In this document: piece after piece, positions 14,429 through 21,217 of the stretch
Position numbering within the stretch: the first letter of the stretch is position 1
Layout: each line of letters opens with the position of its first letter
DNA from: 21-14-0-10-32-9 sp964501945
GTDB taxonomy: Archaea; Nanobdellota; Nanobdellia; Woesearchaeales; 21-14-0-10-32-9
Direction of reading: 5' to 3'
Length of the DNA stretch: 28,756 nucleotides
Assembly: GCA_964501945.1 (NCBI GenBank)
Contig: CAZCTY010000010.1
Coordinates: 1-28,756, forward strand
Notes under the pieces: model-generated
Seen by the model: the letters and a program-made list of their open reading frames with translations, nothing else
Databases searched by the model: none
Told to the model about the DNA's origin: nothing
Translations under genes and position numbers: made by a program

Positions 14429-15082
14429 CTATAAAATATCATAAAACGTATAAATTAAATAATCAGATATAATCAACAAACCATCCCCCGAACCATTAAC
14501 CTCAAAACAAAAAGGCTCAACTTCAACAATAGACAAATCAGATGAGTTACCTAAAAAAATGACAGGGGATTGAGAAGATGCATCCTCACAAGTATAAATA
14601 GGATCATCTACATCAAAATCACCATGATCCAATAAGCCCTTATTAACAGACATCATAGTATTTTTTTGAAACTCAAGAACTAAGTAATCAAAAAAAACCA
14701 AGTTCGCATAATCCTCATCAAAATCCTCGCCATCAAAGAGCCTAGATGAAAACAAAACAACATCTGCATCATTTAACCCTGATAAATTTTCATATGAATT
14801 GTTAACACGAGACATAGTCCCGGGCGCGAAGAAAAACTCAACCTCAACATCATTTATATCAGCACAATACTTCCTAATATCTTGAAAGAAAAACTGATCA
14901 TCAAAAAAAACTCTCTCCTCAAAAGTCACATTATTATATTCAAAAGAACCCCCTACACTCGGAGAAGAACTCAATAATGGAAACGCTAAAAGACTAAACA
15001 ACATCAAAAAAATGATAACTAAACCACTTATCAAATTATTCCGCTTACGCCTCTTTTCTTTTTTTCTAGATCTTCTAACCAT
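14429..15082 (-). CDS. Anchored extracytoplasmic protein of the MoxR-DUF58 operon, paralogue of the downstream gene
   Basis: This 217-residue protein opens with a very basic tail (RRSRKKEKRRKRN) and a transmembrane helix (about 17-38). By the positive-inside rule the remainder should be outside the cell. The outer part has several N-glycosylation-type sequons (NNVT, NNSYENLS, NSSD, NGSG). Its C-terminal YTCEDAS and VEVEPFC match the same features in the next gene, so the two look like a tandem duplication that has diverged. Another shared feature is the [FY]YN.. segment just after the membrane helix. No known family was recognised. The gap to the upstream gene is 49 bases, and to the downstream gene 10 bases. 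Confidence 0.7.
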   Translation of the reverse strand: MVRRSRKKEKRRKRNNLISGLVIIFLMLFSLLAFPLLSSSPSVGGSFEYNNVTFEERVFFDDQFFFQDIRKYCADINDVEVEFFFAPGTMSRVNNSYENLSGLNDADVVLFSSRLFDGEDFDEDYANLVFFDYLVLEFQKNTMMSVNKGLLDHGDFDVDDPIYTCEDASSQSPVIFLGNSSDLSIVEVEPFCFEVNGSGDGLLIISDYLIYTFYDIL

Positions 15083-15131
15083 AACAAAATAGAATGTTTA
15101 ATGTTTTAAAAAACTTACTAAAAAAAAATAA

Positions 15132-15680
15132 TTAAACGATGTTTAAAGAAATAGCTGGCGCATCCTCATCTGCAACGCCTGCAACATCTACTAAAGAACC
15201 ACTATAAAATAAAAGAGGCAGAGTAGACTCAGAGTCAAGAATTACAATTTTCAAAGTTTCCTCAAAATAAGCAGAACTCTCACCCTCAGGAACTTTAACT
15301 TCAAAATTAAGCTCCACAGGAGAATCAGGACGCACCATAGCTCCTTGTTTATTTACAGATAACCAATCAAAACCATCAAATAAAACAAAAACAAAACCCT
15401 CCTCCTCAGAAGATACAACGAGACCTCTCCTAGACGTACCTTTAGGCGCAACATTTCCAAAATGAAGCTTGTCAGTATCCAAATTAAAACCAATTTCCCT
15501 AGGAGGCGTAACGTTTAAAGTAAAATCTAATTCCTCAACGCTAACAACGCTCGAAGAGAGATTTAAAGAAAAGACAAAAAGAGAAAAAGAAATTAAAAGA
15601 ATAACAACTAAAATAATAAAATAACGCTTGTCTTTAAGCGCGCTTGTCTTGACATTAAAAGATTTTTTTCTACTCATCAT
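15132..15680 (-). CDS. Anchored extracytoplasmic Ig-like protein
   Basis: This 182-residue protein has a basic N-terminus (SRKKSFNVKTSALKDKR) and one membrane helix (about 21-41). The extracellular domain is a single beta-sandwich-like unit: LDFTLNVTPPREIGFNLDTDKLHFGNVAPKGTSRRGLVVSS and later VELNFEVKVPEGESSAYFEETLKIVIL. The FGNVAPKGTSRR part resembles the start of the archaeal Ig-like domains that carry alternating strands and Gly/Pro turns. Its ATG overlaps the stop of the upstream gene (ATGA type), so translation is probably coupled. It sits between the large surface protein and the two paralogues. It may contact them in one envelope complex, but that is only inferred. Confidence 0.68.
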   Translation of the reverse strand: MMSRKKSFNVKTSALKDKRYFIILVVILLISFSLFVFSLNLSSSVVSVEELDFTLNVTPPREIGFNLDTDKLHFGNVAPKGTSRRGLVVSSEEEGFVFVLFDGFDWLSVNKQGAMVRPDSPVELNFEVKVPEGESSAYFEETLKIVILDSESTLPLLFYSGSLVDVAGVADEDAPAISLNIV

Positions 15681-16828
15681 TTACTACCTGATTTTTTATT
15701 AACATGAAAAAATAAAAGAACAAGCAATAAAATAACAATGCCCAATACAACCGATATAATAATAACCCAAGTAACAAAATTATTATCAGATTCATCTTTA
15801 ATTAATATTTCAACATCAAAAGATTTCACATTATCCCCAAAGAACACAGAAAGCGAACCATTATAATAACCTTCATCAAGATCCCTTAAATTGATAAATT
15901 GCTCATCGAACTCAGTGCTACCAAAAGCAGGCAAAGGCATTGAACGAGTAGTCATAGACACATCCTCGACTTCAAAAACAGCATAAACATTATCAAAATC
16001 ATCATTCCACAAATTACCAATTACAAAAGAGAACTCACCCAATTCACCTTGAGTAAAATTTTTAGGAGAAAAACTAATCAATTCAACATCTTCCTCACCA
16101 ATCCTCAAAACAGCAGAAGAGTTATATTCATTATCACCAGATACAGACTCTAAATAAACATCATAAGACCCAGGATTAAAATCTGATGAAGGAATCTGAG
16201 TGGAGTAACTTCGAACCTCGTGCCTCTCAAGAGCCACAGATGAAAAAGATTCCTCAAAAACAACACCACCATCAAAATCTGTAATTACTAAATTAGATTC
16301 TGCAAAAGTAGTATTAACACCTAACGCTTCAATTTCCCAATCAACAACTGTGTCCTCCCCTTGATTAACATGAACCGGCTCTAATTTAGAAATAGAAATA
16401 AACTCACCAGGATACGCAAAATTAACACGCACCCTCGCACCAAGCGAATAAGTTACCGCCATCATGCCCCCTTCATCTTCACTAGGGACCATCCTCCTAA
16501 AAGAGATAATAACATCATTAGCACCAACTTTATCCAAACCCTCAGGCAACGTTAACCGCATAGGAACCGTTAAAGAACCACCATCTTCTAAAAACATATC
16601 ATCCTCGTTAATTTCAAGATAATCAACTAATTCTCCCCTCAAGCTAACCTCAATATCCATATCCTCAGAAGATCTGGAAGATAGAATGAAAGCAAATTCC
16701 TCATCTAAACCAACCCTCTCATCATAAACAAAATTATGAGAGCCAGGCGAGAGAGAAAACGCACCAACTTGACCTGTAAATAATAAACAAATACCCAATA
16801 CCAATAATATAAAATAACTTCTTTCCAT
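15677..16828 (-). CDS. Secreted multi-Ig protein with C-terminal anchor (BatD-like)
   Basis: This 383-residue protein has a signal peptide (1-23, ending near VGAFS). Beta-rich repeats in the style of COG1361/COG1470 S-layer-associated domains follow: SLSPGSHNFVYDERVGLDEEF, RLTLPEGLDKVGANDVIIS, EPVHVNQGEDTVVDWEIEALG and FSPKNFTQGELGEFSF. It ends with a transmembrane helix (about 352-374) and a short basic tail (NKKSGSK). Signal peptide, Ig-like domains and C-terminal anchor is the layout of bacterial BatD, which is also encoded with MoxR and DUF58/vWA genes. No sequence-level BatD motif was recognised. It is the first gene of the operon; a TATA box about 25-35 bases before the start suggests a leaderless or near-leaderless message. 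Confidence 0.72.
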   Translation of the reverse strand: MERSYFILLVLGICLLFTGQVGAFSLSPGSHNFVYDERVGLDEEFAFILSSRSSEDMDIEVSLRGELVDYLEINEDDMFLEDGGSLTVPMRLTLPEGLDKVGANDVIISFRRMVPSEDEGGMMAVTYSLGARVRVNFAYPGEFISISKLEPVHVNQGEDTVVDWEIEALGVNTTFAESNLVITDFDGGVVFEESFSSVALERHEVRSYSTQIPSSDFNPGSYDVYLESVSGDNEYNSSAVLRIGEEDVELISFSPKNFTQGELGEFSFVIGNLWNDDFDNVYAVFEVEDVSMTTRSMPLPAFGSTEFDEQFINLRDLDEGYYNGSLSVFFGDNVKSFDVEILIKDESDNNFVTWVIIISVVLGIVILLLVLLFFHVNKKSGSK

Positions 16829-16934
16829 AACCCCAACAAGCCATTAAGTAATATATAAATTTTACTAAAAAAATAAATGAATATGCGAAGATGAAAAAGT
16901 TTAATAAAAAAAGAAAAAAACCTAAGAAAATAAA
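16829..16934. promoter_or_regulatory. Divergent promoter region
   Basis: This 106-base gap serves both sides. On the minus strand AAAATTTATATATTAC (16864-16849) is the TATA box for the envelope operon. On the plus strand GTTTAATAAAAAAAG (about 16900-16914) is a weaker TATA-like tract for the CARF-like gene. No ribosome site is seen for either gene. Confidence 0.45.
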
Positions 16935-17300
16935 ATGGGCATTTTAGTAACAATACTAACAACAGGAAAAGGAACTTGGAGAGAAGTATCAAACCTAATA
17001 AACCTAGAAGATTGGAATAAAATATACATAATTACAAACGAATTTGGAGAACAAAACTTCAAATGCGAAAAAGAAATAAACATAATTAAAATAAATACGA
17101 GAGAGCCAATAAAAATCATAAGAGATAAAATAATAAACGAATTAAAAGATTTAAGCAAAGAAATAGGATTTAATGATGTCGCAATAAATTTAACTTCTGG
17201 AACAGGAAAAGAACACATGGCACTAATGAGCGCGATGATGAAACTAGGAACAGGAATACGAGTGATAACAACAGAGAATGATGAAATAAAAAATTTATAA
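16935..17300 (+). CDS. Standalone CARF-like Rossmann domain protein
   Basis: This 121-residue protein is a single alpha/beta domain. It begins with a beta strand (GILVTILTTGKGTW) and has a second strand IYIITNEFGEQ. The hallmark strand-turn-helix NLTSGTGKEHMALMSAMM (85-102) corresponds to the N-[LI]-[TS]-[GS]-GT-K/x-x-M motif that binds cyclic oligoadenylate in CARF domains. It ends with GIRVITTEN, the strand after the motif helix. There is no effector (no wHTH, HEPN or nuclease part), and no cas gene or CRISPR array in the window. It could be a small sensor, a ring-nuclease-like decoy, or a regulator with an unknown partner. The assignment is to a fold, not to a function. Confidence 0.6.
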   Translation: MGILVTILTTGKGTWREVSNLINLEDWNKIYIITNEFGEQNFKCEKEINIIKINTREPIKIIRDKIINELKDLSKEIGFNDVAINLTSGTGKEHMALMSAMMKLGTGIRVITTENDEIKNL

Positions 17301-17315
17301 AAAAAAGAAAAAAAA

Positions 17316-18065
17316 TTAAATAGCGCAACCAGCAGCATTAGCAAAGCCAGATAAAGACCTGTCAACATTTACATCTTCACCAGCAAGCCTAATCGTAGGA
17401 TAACCCCGAATTTGCTCATCCGCGCACAACTCTTCCTCATCAGTACATTCAACGTAAATATCACTAATATCAGCACCGCCAAATAAATCAACAACTTGAA
17501 CAGTGAAACCACACCAATCAGCACCATAAATCATAAAGTCATTATCAGCCAAACAAGAAACTAATTCTTCAACATTCTCATCGCCTTCAATAACAACTTC
17601 CTGACCTGGATCTTGTGCTTCCTGAGGCGGCTGTTGTTGCTCATCCATTTGTTGCTGACCAACTAAAACTTCAATGTCTTGAAGGGTGAATGCGGACGGA
17701 AACAAATACTCCCCATCAGCAGACATAAACCAAGACTCAGTTTGACCAAGAACACCAACAACCACTCTAAAAGCCCCGCTTTCTTGTTCAACAGATTCAA
17801 CCGCTAAAGGCATGTCTTGAGTAGACAGCTTATTTACAAACTCATTAGCCCTAGCCTCAGCTTGGTTTTGAGATAACATATCTCCACTATAAAAAGCGCC
17901 AGTTAGAGCAAGAGCTAGAGTAGCAATAAAAAGAATTCCTAAAACTATAGACGAAGTCCTCCAACAAGAAGAAGTTTTACAAGCATCTTTTTTAACAGAA
18001 ACTGCTTTTTTACCCTCTGAAACTTTTCTTGTTTTCCTATTTTTTGTACTTTTAGCTTTTTTCAA
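17316..18065 (-). CDS. Membrane-anchored thioredoxin-fold protein with a CGFT site
   Basis: This 249-residue protein starts with a basic cytoplasmic segment containing two Cys (DACKTSSC). One transmembrane helix (about 38-58) follows, then an Ala/Glu/Gln-rich outer linker and a Gln/Pro-rich low-complexity stretch (137-153). A thioredoxin-like domain ends the protein (about 165-249). The active site is MIYGADWCGFT (C185), where the usual second Cys is Thr, as in monothiol CGFS glutaredoxins. C207 and C214 (VECTDEEELC) and cis-Pro GYPT (221-224) are kept, as in the Trx domains fused to VKOR. The TTG at 18065 was chosen because a GGTGAT site lies 5 bases before it. It is probably an extracytoplasmic thiol enzyme with altered chemistry. 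Confidence 0.75.
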   Translation of the reverse strand: MKKAKSTKNRKTRKVSEGKKAVSVKKDACKTSSCWRTSSIVLGILFIATLALALTGAFYSGDMLSQNQAEARANEFVNKLSTQDMPLAVESVEQESGAFRVVVGVLGQTESWFMSADGEYLFPSAFTLQDIEVLVGQQQMDEQQQPPQEAQDPGQEVVIEGDENVEELVSCLADNDFMIYGADWCGFTVQVVDLFGGADISDIYVECTDEEELCADEQIRGYPTIRLAGEDVNVDRSLSGFANAAGCAI

Positions 18066-18192
18066 AAAGATCACCCCGATCTCCAAAAATTTTCATGAAA
18101 CAAAAAAATTTTTGCTTTAATAGAGGCAGAAAAAAAGAAACAATATAAATTTTATGGTTAAAAACAAAAAAAGAATAAAACGAAAAAAAGTC

Positions 18193-19455
18193 TTAGATAC
18201 CAAGATTTTCCAATATCTTATTTTCATCGAAGACTTCTAAATCCTCATAGTTTTGACCAGTACCAATAAATAAAACAGGCTTATTTGTTACGTGACTAAT
18301 ACTTATAGCAGCTCCTCCTTTCTCATCGATATCAGCCTTGCTTAAAATTATAGCATCAATACCAATAATCTCATCATATTTTTTGGCTTGATCAACACAA
18401 TCATTACCTGTAATACTCTCACCAACAAATAATTTTAAATCTGGAGAATTAACTTTTACAAGTTTTTTTAACTCATTCATTAAATTATCATTACTATGAA
18501 GCCTCCCCGCGGTATCAATGACGACCACATCAAGACCTTTAGCCTCAGCGTGCCTAATCGCATCAAATGCAACAGCTGAGGGATCAGAATTGTAATCATG
18601 CTTAATTAGTTTTATATCAAGATTTTGAGCGTGATGCTCAATTTGCTGAATCGCAGCAGCCCTAAAAGTGTCTGCAGCCGCCAAAACAACAGATTTATTA
18701 TGCTTTTTTAAATAATGACAAAGCTTAGCAATCGTCGTAGTTTTACCAGAGCCATTAACACCTATAACAGATATTACAAAAGGCTTTTTTTTGTTTGCTT
18801 CCTCTAACAAGTCAATTTTTTTAACAGTTAAAACCTCTTTTAACGATTTATGCAATGATTCTAATATTATATCATTAGCGTTTTTCCTTGAAATTTTATC
18901 TTTAGTTAGTTCTTCTTTGAGGTCATCTTTTATTTTTTGAATAACCTCTAATGCGACATTATTTTCTAATAGCGCAATTTCTAAATCCCAAAAAAGCTCT
19001 TCGAATTTTTCATCAGATAGTTTAAATTTAGTGAATGTATCAGAGAGCCTTGAGAAAAAACCCTTTTTTTTAGGAACATCCTCATCAGTTTTATCTAATT
19101 CTTCTTCAAGAACATCATCGCTTTTCTCATCACTATCAACCTCTTCTTTTTGAACAGCGACATCATCAGAAATATCTTCTTGTTTTTTTTCATCTATAAC
19201 TTTTTCAACATCTTCTTTAGGCGTTTCTTTTTTTGAAGTTTTTTTAGGAGTTTTTTCAGCAGGTTTTTTTATATCTTCATCTTCACTCTCTTTTTTAGAT
19301 GCACCTTTTTCTTTAACATCATCAACAGTTTTTTCACTATCAACAACAGGCTCGTCTTCAACTGCTTCATCCTCAACTACTTCAGATTCTTCTTCAACTT
19401 TTTTAGAAAACTTATCTACAACGCTACCAATCTTTTTTTTAAGAAACTTAAACAT
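18193..19455 (-). CDS. ftsY: Signal recognition particle receptor FtsY
   Basis: This 420-residue SRP receptor GTPase docks ribosome-SRP complexes at the membrane with Ffh/SRP54. The N-terminal 130 residues are a very acidic and lysine-rich A domain (runs of Glu, Asp and Lys), which in other FtsY proteins is the lipid-associating part. The N domain starts near 135 (KGFFSRLSDTFTKF). The G domain follows: P-loop GVNGSGKTTT (232-241), DTFRAAA (262-268), DTAGR (314-318), SKAD (372-375) and GTGQNYEDL (398-406). GESITGNDCVDQA matches the FtsY GDALAGND-type loop. All GTPase motifs are intact. It starts 3 bases after the prefoldin stop, in the conserved aIF6-pfdA-ftsY order. Confidence 0.96.
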   Translation of the reverse strand: MFKFLKKKIGSVVDKFSKKVEEESEVVEDEAVEDEPVVDSEKTVDDVKEKGASKKESEDEDIKKPAEKTPKKTSKKETPKEDVEKVIDEKKQEDISDDVAVQKEEVDSDEKSDDVLEEELDKTDEDVPKKKGFFSRLSDTFTKFKLSDEKFEELFWDLEIALLENNVALEVIQKIKDDLKEELTKDKISRKNANDIILESLHKSLKEVLTVKKIDLLEEANKKKPFVISVIGVNGSGKTTTIAKLCHYLKKHNKSVVLAAADTFRAAAIQQIEHHAQNLDIKLIKHDYNSDPSAVAFDAIRHAEAKGLDVVVIDTAGRLHSNDNLMNELKKLVKVNSPDLKLFVGESITGNDCVDQAKKYDEIIGIDAIILSKADIDEKGGAAISISHVTNKPVLFIGTGQNYEDLEVFDENKILENLGI

Positions 19456-19458
19456 CTA

Positions 19459-19821
19459 TCAAACACCCTTATTATTTTCTTCTAATAATGAATAACAAGA
19501 CTCGATTTTTTTAATTACTTTTTCCTTATCAAGCAAAACTTCTTTTTCCTGATTTTCTAAAACACTAATAGTCTCAGCAACAGATTTTGAAGATACAACA
19601 TCAGAGCCAATGTTTACTAAAAGCTTTTTACTTTTTAATTCAGCCTCAACATAAACACCATTTGCAATAGGCGCTAAAAAATCTTTTGATGGTTCCTCAT
19701 CAAATTCTAAAATAGCTTTTTTTGTCCTAGCCAAATTATCTAAGCTTCTCTCAACTTGTTCGAGTAGTTCTTGATAATATTTAATTTCTGATATTAATTG
19801 TTGATGTTCTTGCTGATCCAT
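19459..19821 (-). CDS. pfdA: Prefoldin subunit alpha
   Basis: This 120-residue protein has two long coiled-coil helices joined by beta strands. The first helix is HQQLISEIKYYQELLEQVERSLDNLARTKKAI. The beta hairpin is PIANGVYVEAELKSKKLLVNIGSDV (typical of prefoldin alpha: the LVPIGAGVY-type start). The second helix runs through ETISVLENQEKEVLLDKEKVIKKIE. Prefoldin alpha forms an alpha2beta4 hexamer that passes unfolded proteins to the thermosome. Length is slightly below the usual 130-150. It lies between aIF6 (1 base upstream) and ftsY (3 bases downstream), as in many archaea. Confidence 0.92.
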   Translation of the reverse strand: MDQQEHQQLISEIKYYQELLEQVERSLDNLARTKKAILEFDEEPSKDFLAPIANGVYVEAELKSKKLLVNIGSDVVSSKSVAETISVLENQEKEVLLDKEKVIKKIESCYSLLEENNKGV

Positions 19822-19822
19822 T

Positions 19823-20503
19823 TTAATTATACTCTACAAAACCAAGAGCCTCATCCGCGTTAGTAATCTCAGGACCTCCTGAGTCAGAGCCCACAATTAA
19901 GCCTGAAGAATTACAAAGAATACCTGATCTAACATAAGGACTCCCCATGTTTATAGAACCAGGTGTAGCCTCCACGCTAAAAAAAGACTCTAATAACTTT
20001 TGATCTTCTCTTACAAAATCATTACTAATTAATGCTTTTTTCTTGTTTTGATTTAAAACAACTAAGCTGCCAACAGAGAAAACCCCTCCTAGTTTTTCAG
20101 CCCTGACTTCAACACCGAGCAATTCCCCTATCTTTTTTTGCTCTGCTTGAGAGAACTCTTTACTTAAAAGTGCTTTTTCATCAGATACAATCATGTTATT
20201 ACCTAAGCAAGTTAATTTCGTATCAAAGACTTCAAAATCAATGCCCAGCTCAGATAATACTTCCCTCTCATCATCAAAAATTATACTAGGAACAATTATT
20301 TTGTTATTATTACCTGTAACAAAAACACCAATTAAAGATGTTCCTGCAATAGAAACCCTATGAACAGGGACTTTTAGAGTTTTGGAGATGTCTTTTGCAA
20401 TCTCCTCTGGAACTTCTTTACCAATTAAAGCAAAGCAGTCATTGACAAAACCATAAAGCCCAATGGTGTGTATACCTTTAAAATTAGTTGTTAATATATG
20501 CAT
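19823..20503 (-). CDS. eif6: Translation initiation factor aIF6
   Basis: This 226-residue protein is of full family length. It folds as the five-fold pseudo-symmetric aIF6 that binds the large ribosomal subunit and stops premature joining. Repeat-like segments are seen: IGLYGFVNDCFALIGKEV, SLIGVFVTGNNNKIIVPSIIF, LTCLGNNMIVSDEKALLSKEF, SLVVLNQNKKKALISNDF and SGLIVGSDSGGPEITNADEAL. The VSIAGTSLIG start of repeat 2 and LGNN are family hallmarks. It is the first gene of the aIF6-pfdA-ftsY unit, with a TATA box 25-35 bases upstream. The L31e/L39e genes that often precede aIF6 in archaea are absent here; an unrelated divergent gene lies upstream. Confidence 0.95.
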   Translation of the reverse strand: MHILTTNFKGIHTIGLYGFVNDCFALIGKEVPEEIAKDISKTLKVPVHRVSIAGTSLIGVFVTGNNNKIIVPSIIFDDEREVLSELGIDFEVFDTKLTCLGNNMIVSDEKALLSKEFSQAEQKKIGELLGVEVRAEKLGGVFSVGSLVVLNQNKKKALISNDFVREDQKLLESFFSVEATPGSINMGSPYVRSGILCNSSGLIVGSDSGGPEITNADEALGFVEYN

Positions 20504-20525
20504 TTTAACTTAGAAGAAAAAACTG

Positions 20526-20538
20526 CGCGTATAAAAAA
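20526..20538 (-). promoter_or_regulatory. TATA box for aIF6-pfdA-ftsY
   Basis: The minus strand reads TTTTTTATACGCG, about 25-35 bases before the start at 20503. An 8-bp inverted repeat (TTTGTCTT at 20540-20547 and AAGACAAA at 20561-20568) lies just upstream, in the middle of the divergent region. Confidence 0.5.
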
Positions 20539-20650
20539 CTTTGTCTTGAAAAAAAGTAAAAAGACAAAAAGTACTAAAAAATAAAAAGGCTTTAAATATC
20601 TCTAATAATTAAATAAAGTATAAAAACGCCTTTTTTGATACAAAATGTAA

Positions 20651-21196
20651 ATGAAGAGACTTGAAAAAGATTTAAGAGTTCGAAAAATATTAATTGGAAC
20701 AAATAGAAAACAAAAAACTAGATTAAAACGTCAAAAAAACAAAATATTTATAAATAATAACAATTTGGAGAATTATATGACCTATAACAGTTTTGAGACA
20801 GGGTGCGATAGAGAATATATAAAAAGATTAGAAAAACAAAAACCTAAAAAAAATTACCTACTAAAAACAATGCTCGCCCTCGCAGTTACAGCGGCGGCGT
20901 TTTCTAAAGGATATGATTTAACAAGACCAACAATAAGAGGAGAAGTAATTGGGAAAAATCTTTCAAACGAGCAAGCAGAATTATATTTGAGAAACGAGGC
21001 AAATAACACAATAGATACAATAGTAGTCCTAGATAACAATGGAGATATGACATTTACACTAGGAAGCCCAGCGAACTTTACAAAAAAAGAACTAAAGGAG
21101 AGAATAACACCAGGATCACTACTTGAAGCAAGACTATACAATAACGATGCGAGCTTAAAAAAACTATATAATATACGCGAAGTAATACCAAGATAA
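20651..21196 (+). CDS. Hypothetical protein with one membrane helix
   Basis: Two starts are possible. The ATG at 20651 follows a TATA-like AGTATAAAAAC (20618-20627) and gives 181 residues. The ATG at 20777 has a GGAG site 7 bases before it and gives 139 residues. The longer form is listed because its promoter fits a leaderless message, but its first 42 residues are only Lys/Arg/Asn-rich filler and may not be translated. The common part has a hydrophobic helix (about residues 70-85 of the long form, YLLKTMLALAVTAAAF) and a beta-rich region. GEVIGKNLSNEQAELYLRNEANNTIDTIVVLDNNGDMTF suggests a small Ig/carboxypeptidase-regulatory-like domain. No family was recognised. Confidence 0.6.
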   Translation: MKRLEKDLRVRKILIGTNRKQKTRLKRQKNKIFINNNNLENYMTYNSFETGCDREYIKRLEKQKPKKNYLLKTMLALAVTAAAFSKGYDLTRPTIRGEVIGKNLSNEQAELYLRNEANNTIDTIVVLDNNGDMTFTLGSPANFTKKELKERITPGSLLEARLYNNDASLKKLYNIREVIPR

Positions 21197-21217
21197 ACTT
21201 ATTAAAAAGATGAAATA

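Noticed and set aside
16922..17368. A 148-residue frame antisense to the CARF-like gene
   Set aside because: It is a shadow of the real gene with no promoter or ribosome site, and composition like other antisense frames.
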